DNA of 64,000 nucleotides, from NCBI GenBank assembly GCA_036345935.2, contig JADWOT020001188.1, positions 124,001 to 188,000 of the forward strand, in the 5' to 3' direction. Shown here in pieces: positions 33,331-46,139 of the stretch. Within the stretch, counting starts at the first letter, position 1. Each line of letters opens with the position of its first letter. The notes under the pieces were generated by a model, which was not told the DNA's origin, did no database searches, and saw only the letters and a list, made by a program, of their open reading frames with translations. Source of the DNA: Taenia hydatigena (Eukaryota > Platyhelminthes > Cestoda > Cyclophyllidea > Taeniidae). The position numbers and the translations under genes were made by a program.

Positions 33331-33815
33331 ATTCCTTAAGCACCTCCTTCCAGTCATTTATTCGGACTCTGCTGCTGTTGGCGCAATGGCGCATGGGTTT
33401 CATTGCGGGAATTTATTCATCTTGATAGCTAACGTAGTGGGCTCTAAGGCGGAAAAATAAAAGCTGAACGCAATAATCGTGTCTATCAACTTCAAACAGC
33501 TAGCTGTGCGAGGTGTCCAAAAGTTGCTAAAGAGGTCATTAGAAAAAATTCACAGTGAAAAGCATTAACTTACTCCTTAAATCTCCCTTTTTAATCACTT
33601 GCTCGTGTTCTGCTACCGTTGACGCCATAGCGCAAGATTTTCATCGCTGAAACCTCTTCAGCTTACAAAATTGCCAGCCAATGTCGTGGGCTTTAAGAAA
33701 GATAAATAAGAGCTAAAAGCAATAATCGTATGCATCAAATTTTAACCAACTAACAATGCGAAGTGTACGAAAAGTTATAAAAAAGATCATTGGGTAAAAT
33801 TCACGGTGGACGATA
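33331..33815 (+). repeat. 240-bp tandem duplication, two diverged units
   Basis: Unit 1 starts at 33331 and unit 2 at 33571. Matching landmarks are TCTGCTGCTGTTGGCGCAATGGCGCA against TCTGCTACCGTTGACGCCATAGCGCA, AAGCAATAATCGT, and ATTCACAGTG against ATTCACGGTG. Divergence is substantial, so the duplication is old. No coding frame spans both. Confidence 0.85.
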
Positions 33816-33819
33816 GAAT

Positions 33820-36030
33820 GCATAAGCAACATTCAAAGTAAGGAGCCATAAGAAGAGCCATCGACTAGATTATTCAGGCATCGCCCAGTTGTTCATTAGC
33901 TACTCATGTGACATGGATGTCTCCCAAGCCCAAATCATGCACTGCAGTTGCTACTTGAAGCGCCTAGTCCACTGCAGGTCAACATGACCTGTGCCCTAAA
34001 CACGGGTAAGAAATTGGTGGCAGAAAATTATCGGCGCGTTGAACCCTTTTTTCAATCCTACTGCTAATCACCAAGGGTTTTAGCTAATGCTACAAAGCAA
34101 ACAGGCTACATTAGTTCCAGGAGGTGAAAAAAAGAATTCGAGGCATTAGGATTAGCAACTTCGAAAAACTACAAGACGAATTCTACCCAATTATTGGCAA
34201 GGCAAGATAAAAGCACTAAGAGGATAATGCTCATAACTGGGGGCGAAACAGACAATTGGCAGCTGGGATTAATTACATTGCAGACTTGAAGACTGACAAG
34301 CCGAGAGGAATGGTTATCAGGCTTAAAAACCTCGCAGGGTAAGAAAAACCTGTGTCGGAATTTAGGGCAGGCTACTGACACGAAAATTGCTAGGGGCTTT
34401 TGCTTTATATCCATGATAGAAGAATCAAGCAGATGGATCAAAGAGCCATTCGCCAATCATGAGATCAGATAAGTGTCTGGGTGAAAGAAAAGAGAAGCAA
34501 TTCGCGCAGATTACAAGGCGTCACCATTATTTGATTACCTTTCACAGAGTGCTGCGGACCTTTTAGACCTCATCGAGGGTGGAGAATTACGTAATTCACC
34601 GCAAGCACTTTCCCTTATCCTGCTTCTCCCATCACGCCAATTTTTTACTCTTTGGCTTTATTTGCACTCTACTTATACATGTAATCCTTGCGAAATCTTT
34701 CTCTCTTCTGCATTCCTAGTCGATTTTAGCCATTGCATAGCCCGCATCGTTTTTTTGCATTCCTTCCTTAAAACCCACCCACTTCTAGGCAAGACGATGA
34801 AATTAGTAGCCATTGCAATCCGATAAACTTCATAACAGATGTACCTGTCTAGTTCTCTTCCGCTTCCTCCATAAGAACGTCTGTCTAAACTGCTTTATGG
34901 AAACTCCCATTTTAGAGGCTTATGTGCTTTGCTTCTAAGAACAGTTTTATTTTGTAACTAAGAGCACCTTGTCATTTTGTCAACAAGGTGGCTCTGCCAA
35001 GGAACCCCAGACGACACAACCACTAGTGAGTCGTAGGCAGATTTGTACAAGTATATGCAGGAATGCCCTCCTCACCACTGCCAGGCCAACTTCCACTCCT
35101 CTGTTAGATTGGGTTTTTCTCTGCAATTTATAGTTATTTGAAAGACGATGAAATTGATGCAAACAAGACCACCCACCTTTTTCTCTGCAGAGCGTCCCCA
35201 CAAGCAGAGTGTATCTAAAGGAGTGCGTTTGCAACATCTTTGAACAAAAAGCAACACTTTTGCATCTAACCTGAAGTCAAATGCATTAAATGATGACAAA
35301 AAACGTAAACATTGTAAGGTCTACTCAACCACATACCCACTACAATCTACCAATAATCAATAAGCTACTGAAGTGACTAGCGCAATATTAATAAAAAGGT
35401 GGCAGTAGCGGGTTCGTAGGCGCCGGTGAATTTGGTGGTCGCAGTGATGCCACCATTATCGATCGGATGCTCATGATTTCATCGATATTAATATTTGTTG
35501 GGTTGTTCGTGTTTACGTTGCATCGGCAAAAGCACGAATAAGTTCATTTTGTGTTGCGCTTAGCGCTGATGCTTAGACAGTGAGGATAGAGGGAGAGCAA
35601 AATACGTGCTTCTGTTGGAATTGGGAAAAAATGCAAAAGTAAAATTTAGGTGCATACGTCAACTGGATTATCGCCTTTAACTTTAATTTTGTGGTAGTAA
35701 TACTAGTAGCATTTCCACCTAACTGATCGTCTATTTCAGTTATCGCCCCTCTGACCTATTAAATCTTCAACTTCCGTTCAATGTAACCTCCAAATACCTA
35801 CAGAAGGGTAGTGTGATGCAATAAAGACGATAGTCGACTATCTGTTGGCGTATAAACACAGCGATTCTACCTTTAAATTCCTGTTGCTGTAGCGTCAGCG
35901 CAATCGTCAAACCTAAGATCTCGCCACAGGAGCACACTCGACGTATATGCAGGCAAAGGTTTTCTTCATAAATGGGCATTACCGTTGCGTCTCTAATGGC
36001 GTCTCCCTTTATCTCATTTATTCTTACCAC
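33820..36030. other. no gene recognised
   Basis: Intergenic-looking DNA. Short minus-strand frames (34456-34169, 35299-35072, 36036-35767) are unsupported. Confidence 0.35.
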
Positions 36031-36041
36031 TTGCAAGGCAG

Positions 36042-36212
36042 CTGCCTCCGCGTCTCTATATTCCCACCGTCAATGAGTGGCCAGTTGAGCCTGTTGCTGA
36101 AGTACTGATCGTTCGCACTGCGCATGAAAGCGACGACGCCACTGCTGATTGTTCTGCTGCCAGTGCTGCCTACATGGTGCCCAATGGCAAGATTATCCTT
36201 TTGTTCATGTAG
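36042..36212 (+). CDS. candidate exon, 56 codons, acidic
   Basis: After an acceptor-like TTGCAAGGCAG the frame reads LPPRLYIPTVNEWPVEPVAE, then RTAHESDDATADCSAASAAY, to TAG. The GC content and codon choice differ from the AT-rich flanks. It has no ATG before YMVPN, so it would be a terminal exon. A second overlapping plus frame (36149-36517, 122 codons) runs in another phase, and I cannot tell which, if either, is used. Confidence 0.25.
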   Translation: MPPRLYIPTVNEWPVEPVAEVLIVRTAHESDDATADCSAASAAYMVPNGKIILLFM

Positions 36213-37499
36213 GCGGCTCTAGTAAAGAAAAGGGGGTAATGCTATTAAAGTTAGCATTAGTTTGCTTTGTTTCGCTACAAGTAAACCCGGCTTCTGCTGG
36301 TTTTTTTATGCTGCGGCAGCACTGTCATCCCCTGATGAACGCCGTTCTTAGAATTAACCGAGCATTAAATCCGATGCGAAAAAGAAAAAAAACACTTGCA
36401 GCTGATTGGCTTACGCGAAGGCGAGCCGAGACGGTGGTTAGGTTACCTTGTGGTCCATTATCATTTTCATTTCTTACGACGGAATCCAATTATGTGCATT
36501 TGATAACAGCACGGTAGAGCACGGATGGCAACGAAGCAAGTAAAAGGGAAATAATTTTCAGTCATTTTGCATTGGTGTTAAATGGTATGAGCTTTCGTTT
36601 TCGCATTAAGCCTCCCACACATTCTTGACGCAGTGCTGCATTCAGACGTATGCAAGTCTCCTCAGTCGGCATCATAAATCCTCTATTAGTTTATTTGTAA
36701 TCCTTAAAATCATTTTATCTAATGGACATATATCACTTGAGTTCTGCTTCGTATTGGCATAATATAATCAGGGCTTTTGCAAGTCCTGAATGTAGGTCTG
36801 TCTTAAATAGTATAGAGAGTGGAGGGTGCTTTTAACCAGTCTCTTCTCCACCCACGTCAAGTCTCTGGATTACTTAGGTGCATTAGCAAATAGGTCTGAG
36901 CACACTGAAGAGGCTCGTTGCTGTTAGGCCAGTGTTCCTACGGCTAGCGATGGCGATACGCTATAGTCAAAACAATCTCTCGTCTTCCCAATGCGGCTCC
37001 CAAACAGAACGAAGCGCCTGATACAGTCTGACTGCAAAGACTGATTACCAAAGATTAGGTTAAATATCTCATAATCTAAATAAAAATTAAGACCCTAGAG
37101 CAATCGGCTCGTGTTTTTCTTGCAGGACTAATAAACACGTGGTAATTGATCTTAGAAGTTGATCAGAAGGAGGAGCAAGGAGGAAGCTCGAGAGAGGTGA
37201 GGGGTCGTCATAGCTCCCGATATTGGGAAAAAAATTACTTCAGACTCTTATCTCTGCCCCATGACAGATGAACTGTTTTCCGGGTCTTCTTAGTAACCCT
37301 AAACCCTACTGTATGCAGAACGCATATAGCCTCCTTGCATTGCCTCCTTTCATTTTCAAGGTAGCATAAGCAAAACAAATATGGTTCTTCGTCCGAAACA
37401 TTGTTTCTAGAGTCACTTTACATGGTTTTTCCATCGTCTTCTATTTATATATGACAATACGGCAAGATGGGTAAGGCGGCGTCATCTTGCTTGTGGTAG

Positions 37500-37629
37500 T
37501 ATTCTACTTAAGAGCAATTAAAATGCGATGCAATTAGAATCCTATCTTCCTTTATTTAGGTAGTGTGCACAAAAAGTGAAGATAGCATTCTAATTGCATG
37601 GCATTTACATCGCTCTTAAGTAGAGTAAT
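37500..37629 (+). repeat. long imperfect hairpin (inverted repeat, MITE-like)
   Basis: Left arm 37500-37549 (TATTCTACTTAAGAGC start, TATCTTC end) and right arm 37578-37629 are reverse complements with few mismatches, around a 28-nt loop. The loop side carries GTGTGCACAAAA, and GTGCACACAAAA recurs just outside the right arm. The size fits a small MITE or a folded non-coding RNA. No target-site duplication was identified. Confidence 0.85.
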
Positions 37630-37639
37630 AAAATTCGTG

Positions 37640-40600
37640 CACACAAAACTGAATAAGTCAAACACTATTGTTTTAAGCGTTTCCGAGCACTTTATGCGCT
37701 CATTTTAAACGCATTGTGGAAAAAAATCATGGTTAGTCTAACGGCGCTAAAATAATATATTTATTGCGTTAATTCTAGTAAACTAATATCCATCGGAAGA
37801 CTGTACAGGGTGTAAGTGTCTGAGACGCCCGATAGTGAATGCTGACAGGCATTTATGGTGCATATCTTGATTGAGACCTATAATCATAGCATTTAAAGGG
37901 CCATTAATAAGTGCACTTAGCAAATTAGTGGTTAAGCACGGAGTTTGCTTACAGAAAAGCCATCCTGATGCGTCGGATCCAAGACTAGCCGCTCCTTAGA
38001 AAGGACCCAACAAGTAAAGCTTCGCCTAACATTGATCGACTTGCTCAGTGACAACTTGCGGTTCTTTTGTCTGTTAAAACTGTCTACTGCACAGTATCTC
38101 GGTGTCAGCAGGTCAGCAAGCAGTCGTTATTATTACTTATGATTAAGGCGTTTGACTCTGGCGTGATCACCACTCTTATCTTCGAGCTTTAAAAAGCGAC
38201 CCTATCTGTGACTTAATCTGACAAACCTTGCTTTGTATTCGGTATTAACTTTTGTAGGGGGCGACTAAAGCACGATTACCACAAGATGATTCAACTGTCA
38301 CAAATCACGTGCATGCAGATGCCAAAGCATATGCCTTTCGTAATAATGGGTGGTAGTTTCTTATTTATACAAATTCCATTTTATAATACAGAGGAAAAGA
38401 AAGAAAACATCAAGATGTACTAATAATTGTGAAAATGAATATCAGCTACTTATCGAGCGATTAGTAGCGGGTTCGGTGCAAAAATCAGCCCAAGATGCAG
38501 AAATTAAATAACTTGAAAACAATGTGAATCTCTCACAACTTCTTGTTAAGATTTGTTACATAAACTACCTAATCTTGACTCTGTACCAATAAACTAGGCT
38601 TCTCTTACAAGCATTTGACTGGTGGTAAAATTCCCGCACCTTTTTCATTCGGCTAACTGCGCAAGGTGGATGGATGTGAAGTTCTCCTTATCTGTTTTAG
38701 CGATACCTTTAACTCCATAATTTTGGCTAAGCCTTTCTAACTCTTCTTTTGTCCCTCAGTCGGCACACTTTATAGAACCCATTAATCTTTGCTAACTGCT
38801 ATTTTGTGCGCGCAACCACAATGATCAATGTCTCCATTCTATCATGATCTCTAAAGCGTCTTCATTCCTCTCTACATTCCCAGCAATCATCATCACCATA
38901 AGACGCTGCAAGTACTCGGTTGACTAGTGAAAGGACTAGGTTGCATACAAATGGCACCGCCTATTCTTCGTTCATGCTATTATTATTAGACATAGCTCCA
39001 AATTAGGAATCTGGAGACAAATTTATCGTCCCATTTTCGCAGTGAGGAACTATGAATTCGATTGTTTGGCTTTACTGAACAATGGTAAATTCCTTGTGCC
39101 ATATTGTGCTAACCAATCTCCAAAAAGAAAGTGTCATGACTTTTTCTAAAGTTCTATCTTCCCAACGTTGCATGCATTCCAAACATTGCGCAATTTTATA
39201 TTCAACCCGAATTCTTAACATTTTAATTAAAATCCACCCCTGTATGCAGCAATGTTTAGGATGAAAGGCTGAAAGTAGCAAATAAAAGCTTTCTCCTTAT
39301 GGTGAGCCCATGCCTACTCGCAGAGCACATAGCTAAGTGTGCATCCGTGGATGCTATGTAAAGGCAGCTCGTCACCACACTCTAAAAGGTAACAAAAAAC
39401 TTAATAAAATACCCAGTAGCTTATAGAACACACGCTCAATAATTAATTATGTTGCATTACTGTGGTAGGGTCTTAACTACCAAGGCTACCAGTGGGATGT
39501 GATGCAGCGCAATGAAATACAATGCTTGCCGTATCATATCCATCCAGCAGCACCTGATTATTGTCAAAATACAGACCATCCCGCATGAAAGCTTTTACGA
39601 TTTGCACTCATGACCTCTGCGCACTGAATGCTTTTGCCTTACTCGAGTATCGTTCAAGAGCAATGAGTTAAGAACTTAATATATAATCATCAATAAAAAT
39701 CTACGAATCTTGCTCACCGAATGATGCATGCTCGCATTCCAAGAAATACTCCAGACCAAATGGCTATGAAACGTATGATGCCAAGAAGCTTCAAGAATTC
39801 ATTGCAAGCCAAGTCAAATGGACAAAAGAAGGCTTACGGAAATGCTGTGAATGCATGTGACTTAACAATGCTTCGAGCGTTGGGTGTTCAGCAAAGCATT
39901 CCGTGCAACGAAAGCGTACTTCAGAGTTTGCATTCCTTTGGGCTAAAGCATCGTATAACGAAGCGTAAGTTTAAAAGGAGATTGTGCTTAAAGCCAAGAC
40001 TGCGGCTGAGGAGCAGCACACACGTAGGATTTTTATCAGAGTTAATTGACGCTAACTTACAAATATGTATGTTGATGAAATGGCTGAGAAGTAATCCAGT
40101 GTTTGGGAATGGAATGAAGCAAAGGGAACATGCATTGTGATCACATTCTGTTTGGAGGTTAAAAGGAAGTGCTTTAATCTATAAGAGGACACGAAGCAAG
40201 AATGATGGAGAGGTTATGCCAATTTTCTTACCTCTTTGATGTAATAGGAGCACCCCGTAGGTTCTGCAACATGTTAGACAAATTAAGCAATCTGGATCTA
40301 AGAACGCTAAAAGGCGCCAATCATGAGTAAAAAATTAGGATCTAAAATCTTTGACGCAAATCATCTAATTCGCCTGCTCATTAAGCACCCCATTATCATT
40401 TGGATTAAACTAGAGTTATTTTTCTTGCTACACTTTGTATATCAATAACCTGTTGCGAACTCAATATGCGTAAACATAAATAATTAAGCACAGATGCAGC
40501 CTTTATTTATGTGTGTGTTCACACGCATAAGGAAGTGCATGCGAAATAAACGACACCTACCACGATGCTCGTTATTCAAGTGTGCAAAACCTAAAGTAAC

Positions 40601-42100
40601 GCTTATGAATAATAAGAAATGTTACGTACATCTGTTGCCATGCATTATAACGGTAGAACTGACCGGTCACGCAAAACCTTGCAAAAGAGAGTGTGTTCGA
40701 ATTAATGAGTGATCAAAGGATAGCCTGGAACTGTCCTCAACATTGCGAATGATTTAGATGCAGAGGAACATTTGTTTTATGTGTTCGGCTATAAATTTAA
40801 CCAAAGAAGATATGTGGTTAAAATTCACCTTGCCTTAAGCTAGTACTTCTTCGTGCTGTGTTCCAACTCGCTTGTTTTGATACAGCAAACATTTTAAAGG
40901 GCTATATTTTGGTATGGTTGAACCATATCTTCATCATTTTTACCGATAAAGTGAGAATATTCTTTTTTGGCCTCTGAAGTATAGAAATGAAAAAAAACGG
41001 TTGTCTGATCAACCTGAAATGTATATTTATCCTATGTACATTAAAGATGTCTTTGCTCTGCACTTGGCATTTCCGGCCAGCATTACGTTGCGTCATAAAC
41101 AAACGAAACATGCTGCATTCGAAATTCGGGTCCCTGACCGATTGAGACTCCCTATTTCTGAACTTACACCTTACACCTTGATTGCTAAGAACATAGAATT
41201 CGCTTAACAAGTTCTGCTTACACCAGTTACTTGCATAGAAGACTTACACATCATAGAAGTAAGCTCCATGCTTCACAGTTCGGGATACTGTAGGGCAAAC
41301 AATATCCCTTCATGAAGAATGGAACCTGAAATTGCGGAGGTTGGGTTTGACTTACGATATTAAAGAGTGCTAAGCTTGCCTACCCAATTAACGAAATCCT
41401 TGCTAAACGAAGAACTTAAACCTTAGTTTTACCTTGCTTTATGGTGCATCGAAGTTACACTAAGACAAGAGATGCATCTGATCGCGGCCATAATTGAAGG
41501 CATCGGTCAGAAAGCCATGAAGGCGAATGTAAACAAATCACCCTCATTCGCCTTCTTTTACTCTCTCATCATCAACCGCTTAGCCTCCTTCGGGCACAGT
41601 CACTCTCGATTATTGCCCTTGAGGTAGCCGCAAAAATTGGATACCAAGAGTAAAAAATTCTTTGCCCTTCTACTTCAGGGAGTGACTTTGACGTCTAAAA
41701 TTGTGTGAATTCGCACTACCACCATTCGCAGCCTTTGTATGCAAGCCTCATTTGGTTTATTGTATGCACGAACGTAGATCTTAGCTGTGGTCAGGATATG
41801 CAACTGTGCCAGCTCTATTCCCATGTAGTTGGTTGCTGTTGCTGAACTTTAGACTCGCCACTCCTGCCTTTGTCTCACTTGTCTCACGACTGTTTTTCTT
41901 CTGTTTACTGTTGCCTAAGATAGACAATTGAGTAAAAAGATGATTTCTACTTGTTAGGGATTCATGACAGCTGCCTCATTGATCCTCCTAACGCGACATA
42001 CCTAAGAAAGTTAACCGTCAGCAAGATGAAAATTTACTATTTATCTGTTACGTCTTTGCTTTGACGGAAGCTGCACGCTTGATTAAATCTCTCTATAAAC
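37640..42100. other. no gene recognised
   Basis: AT-rich intergenic-looking DNA. It contains the longest single ATG frame outside low-complexity DNA (39721-40140 plus, 139 codons, basic and Met-rich, start MMHARIPRNT), which is within chance expectation and unsupported. No repeats were matched. Confidence 0.35.
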
Positions 42101-42109
42101 CAGATTTCA

Positions 42110-42500
42110 AAACATGTCTATGGTGGGAGCGTTAGCAAATGCCATTATTGACGAGAAAAGTTTTCCTGGCTTTGTTGGAAGTTGAGGTAACTTCATTGAC
42201 AGAAGAGTGCGCAAGCGAAGAATTGCGTTTGCACAACATGTGCATCTAATCAATCAAAATTCTCGGCCCAATATAAAACTTATTGAGTGAATTTTGCAGT
42301 CCAGTTTCCAACGAAAGTGTTGGTAAATAGACCACTAGCCTTGATTTACGCAGTGGCCTGCAAGGCGACCGAATATACTAGTGCTATAATTCTGGGGCAT
42401 ATATGTGTATATAAGGTGATTGACTGAGATTCGCTCCTCTGTTGTTTTTGCCTTGACCTGTCACTTCACAATCAGTGAGAGGTGGTGATTGAGTCTTAAT
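42110..42500 (+). repeat. dispersed repeat family 2, copy 1 (mate 55290-55705)
   Basis: Diverged direct similarity to 55290-55705. Anchors include ACAGAAGAGTGC, ACAACATGTGCATCT against ACAACAATGTGCATCT, GTGCTATAATTCTGGGGCATATA against GTGCCATAATTATGGTGCATATA, and CCTGTCACTTCACAA against CCCGTCACTTCACAA. The 55 kb copy keeps longer open frames. Ends are approximate. Confidence 0.75.
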
Positions 42501-43120
42501 TTGCTTGAATCTCAATAACCAAGTATGAAGATATGCTGAGTTTACACTTTGCCAAAGGCGTAGCCATGAATCGCATTGGCTAGACTGCATGTCAGCAAGT
42601 TTGACAAAATTTTAGTGAGGGTGTTCCGTGTGTGATAACAGGGAAAGGAAGTCGAAATACCTCAATAGTAAATCACGTAAGTTTTTAATTATAAAAGGAG
42701 CACATTTTATGATGCAAAGTATTGAATAACAGCCGAATAGACCGTTCCCGATCACGTTCTTCCTGATTTCGCAGTGAATTACGCTGTGTTGGCTGCCTTT
42801 TGGAAACAAAATAGCTGCACAAACACTGGCAATGGAACCTTATACTTGCTTTCGTTTTTATCTGCCCTGATATTAGCTTTGAGTGGAATGAGAACTCTGG
42901 GGTTTACTACCCCTTGTAGTTGCTTTGAGGCATTCTCCAGTCAGATAGTGACCATTTGGATTGACTTCTCCCTGCCACTTTTGCATTTTTTTTCCTTTAT
43001 TCCGTACTTCACCACTCGTCTTAAAATTCTTGTCGTCTCCATGTCTTTGTGACACCTTTTATTCTGCTACTGATCAATTTTTAGTAGGCAAAGCCTTTAA
43101 TCCACTATTTCTGGTGTCGT

Positions 43121-43140
43121 GTTTGCTTTTCAGGTAAGTC
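43121..43140 (+). promoter_or_regulatory. juxtaposed 3'/5' splice-site motif
   Basis: The sequence TTTGCTTTTCAGGTAAGT joins a pyrimidine-tract acceptor directly to a perfect donor. This is the form described for recursive-splicing (zero-length exon) sites in long animal introns. Alone it could be chance: roughly half a CAGGTAAGT is expected in this window over both strands, fewer with a pyrimidine tract. Confidence 0.25.
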
Positions 43141-43319
43141 AGTTGCTCATCTTTCTGAAAGTGTACCACTCCATTGCATTTGGATGCGCTTATAACTGCT
43201 GGACATTTCAGCAGCCCTCAATGCAACACACGACCAGTTGGAAATTCATGAAGTTCTATTTATCATCTTTTAATCGGATCTCACTTTATTCCGATGCTGC
43301 GCATTTGGATCAATGAGAC

Positions 43320-44890
43320 AAGGCCGGTGCGTAAGAAATAGAGGTCTATGGATAGGAAGTGCCGCAATTATATTAACTTATACGGTGCGATCCCGAGTAC
43401 CTTTTTGCTGAACTAAATGCTTAGAGACTAGTTTCCTATGGCGTATTTTGCGACGAACGGCACTACTATTAATTAAATCAACAGCAGAATCAGTAGAATT
43501 CTGCATGATTGGGTGGTTTGTAGCTCGGGTTTCTACTTTACCGCTTTATGGGTGGCTACTATTATCCATATGCTTGAGCTCTTCGCATAACCATTAACCT
43601 CTAGAAATTGTTGCAGCAACTCGATTTCACAAATTGAGGTTTTTAAGCTCCAGTTTTTCGTTTTGGTCTTCTGTGCAGCACTCCAAAGCCTTCCTGAGCA
43701 GGTCACCACAATTAAATGGCAAGTAATTTAAAGGCTAAGCTGTGGGCTACAATGATAGTTGAATCTAAGGAACCAATTTTGATTCTTGGGGTGTGGATGA
43801 GAAATAGAGCAGCAAAAATTATTGTCCGGAGTTAACAATATTTGGGAGCTCAAGATCGGGTCCTTGTCAAAAATGGTAGTTTAGAGGTACTTCAGGGCTG
43901 ATGTAGAAAACTTCATACTAAAGGATCAACTGCGCCTGTTTGACTCGGTTGTCGATCTCCTCAATTTCAAATTGACAAGAAGTTTTCATATCGTTTCCTC
44001 TCCAAAATTGCTGGTTATTTCGAAGTGTCAAAGAGCAATTAGAGACGCTACAAACTTCCGATTGTGACCTCCGTAGCTATCGTCATTCGGTTGTACTGTA
44101 TTGCCTTAAGAGATACATCGGTTTGGTCCCCAATCGCACAAACAGCTTATCCACACCCAAAATGATTTGATTGAGGATGATGCCATTTGGCTAAGGATGG
44201 TGGTGAACATATTGATGGCGCTCGTCCAGTCACATGGCTTGAGCATACCGCTTGTCACTTGGAAGATCACTTTTGTAAGCACAAATTGCTGGCAGTTACT
44301 TTATTTACCTAAGTGCAAAGTAACTTTGCCATGGGCAAGTTCGACCTCACGCGGCATCAAAATTGGGTACACAGGGTGTCAATATTTCAGGTATATGGCT
44401 AACAGAATTGAATTTGAGGCCGCAGGTTCATGCCTAATTTTGAAATTATGGAATGACAGAATTAGCTAGCCCTTGATGCAACGACAATATTGCAGGCAAA
44501 CATCTCATGTAACTGGGCCAACCACAGACTTGGAAGTTGTTAGAAGAAAAAAAGATCGGAGTCCTTCACCTTTCAGGATGTTATAAGCAGCTGCGTATTC
44601 TGATTCGGATTTACCGATTCTTTTTTCTGCTAAAATTAAATACCACTTAGTTTGGTTAGTAGGAGTGGTGATGCTTTGAGTAGCATAAGTTTAAAGTATT
44701 TGATGAGAGACGCGTCCTTCTTTTTCAAGCAAACTGATATCGGTAAATCTTTAGCTACACTAGTTCTGAGAGAATAAGCGGTGAAGCAAGAACATTTAAA
44801 GCAAACTTGCTAAATGCCACTCTTTAAGTAGATATCCATTTTAGATTCCTTAACAACACGTACTTTTTCTTCCTCTATTTATTATAGGCG
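43320..44890. other. no gene recognised
   Basis: AT-rich sequence. A 100-codon plus frame (44167-44469) lacks splice or similarity support. No retroelement motif could be recognised. Confidence 0.35.
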
Positions 44891-44899
44891 GAATTGTAT

Positions 44900-45150
44900 T
44901 GGCAATTCTGTTAAAGGAAGTAACGGAGATAACACGTAAAAACTGCTATTCAAGGTTGTGAAATGAATGTTCAGTGTAGATATTTCTCAATAGCTGGAAA
45001 ACTGAGTGCATTACAAGTAGTTATCAGGCATTTTAGCTCATAAGCCAAGCCTCGGTAAACATTGTTCAAGGCTTCTTGCCAAATCCCAGGAGTAAGGTGC
45101 CTACGTTTCAATTTTTGGCTCGAACGATGACGCTGATGTTGCTTTGTTGG
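44900..45150 (+). repeat. dispersed repeat family 3, copy 1 (mate 58410-58650)
   Basis: Direct similarity to 58410-58650. Anchors include ATTCAAGGTTGTG.AATGAAT, TTCTTGC.AAATCC.AG, and GCGATGACGCTG against ACGATGACGCTG followed by GCTTTGTTG. Identity is moderate and ends are approximate. Confidence 0.8.
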
Positions 45151-45713
45151 GTGAGGTCGTGAATTGGTGGAACTTGCGGTACGCGAAGAGTTTGATGAGG
45201 AGTATTAAATAGGGTTGTGGCCTTGAGAATTTATTTTTGGGTCTGGAACGGTAGCGCTTTGCAGGTGAGGCTGTTGTCTTCAAAAGATTGCTGACATTGG
45301 TTTAAGTGTAGCTCTAGTTCATCAGCATTATGTATGCGGAAGGCAGTGCTGATGAACTGTGGGTTCGATATTTCAGAGTTTGAAGGCGATCAATGGGAAA
45401 TCGTATCCTTCGTGGTTTTGAATTAGTGAGAGAGGCCATAATTGTAAATGTTGGCGGCTGAGTTATGCATTAGATTTACGAAGGAATACTACGTTCTTAG
45501 CAAAATTAACCCGTCGGTTGCATGTTCGTGAGTTTGTGGTGTTTAATAATTAGAATGTGAGAGCAGTAGGATAACACGTGAGCACCTACATGACTACTTG
45601 AAAATAAATAGGATGGTGATTTTTTTCAAGCTTATGCCAAATAATGATAAGAAGTGCAACATCGGTCTGCGGCAGGATATAAAGATTGTCTTACGCATGC
45701 AGTACAGATAATA

Positions 45714-46136
45714 GCGGAACTGGAACCGACCCATCAGCTCACAGATTCGCACCGTCAGCCTAATGTGGCATGAGTGACCAGCAGTAAAGGCATGCCAAAT
45801 GCGCCAATTCATCCAGTCACACTTTAACTACCACATAAATCATTCCATATCTCACCGCGGCAAAGCATAGCACCTGATTGGAGGAGAGGGGTTGGAGACG
45901 ATAGTGGGTCAGGGAGTGAGTACGAAGGTAAAGGCGTGGGAAATAGGTGGTGGTAAAGGGAGTGGAGAGGAATGGGGAAGAAGGAAGGTAGCTGGTGGTG
46001 GAGAGGTTGTCTATTAATTTAGGCATTGTCCTAATAGTGTGAATGTCGAGAATTTGAGGCTCCTACTAGACATGTTAATAATGCAACCTCTTTCTTTTAG
46101 TGCAACTAACTGTCTTTGGTGGCAAAAGCCCAATCA
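45714..46136 (-). repeat. tRNA-Arg repeat family, copy R3 (partial, lacks tRNA part)
   Basis: The minus strand matches plus-strand 61950-62360. Anchors on that strand are AATTAATAGACAACCTCTCC, CAATCAGGTGCTATGCTTTG, GGTGAGATATGGAATGA and ACGGTGCGAATCTGTG. Its 46.1 kb end reaches AGTGCAACTAACTGTC, the junction from which copies R1 and R2 continue into the tRNA-Arg part. R3 stops there, so it is a truncated copy. Confidence 0.85.
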
Positions 46137-46139
46137 AGT

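Noticed and set aside
39721..40140. 139-codon plus-strand frame with ATG
   Set aside because: With this base composition one or two frames of this length are expected by chance. The peptide is basic and Met-rich, with no domain and no second copy.
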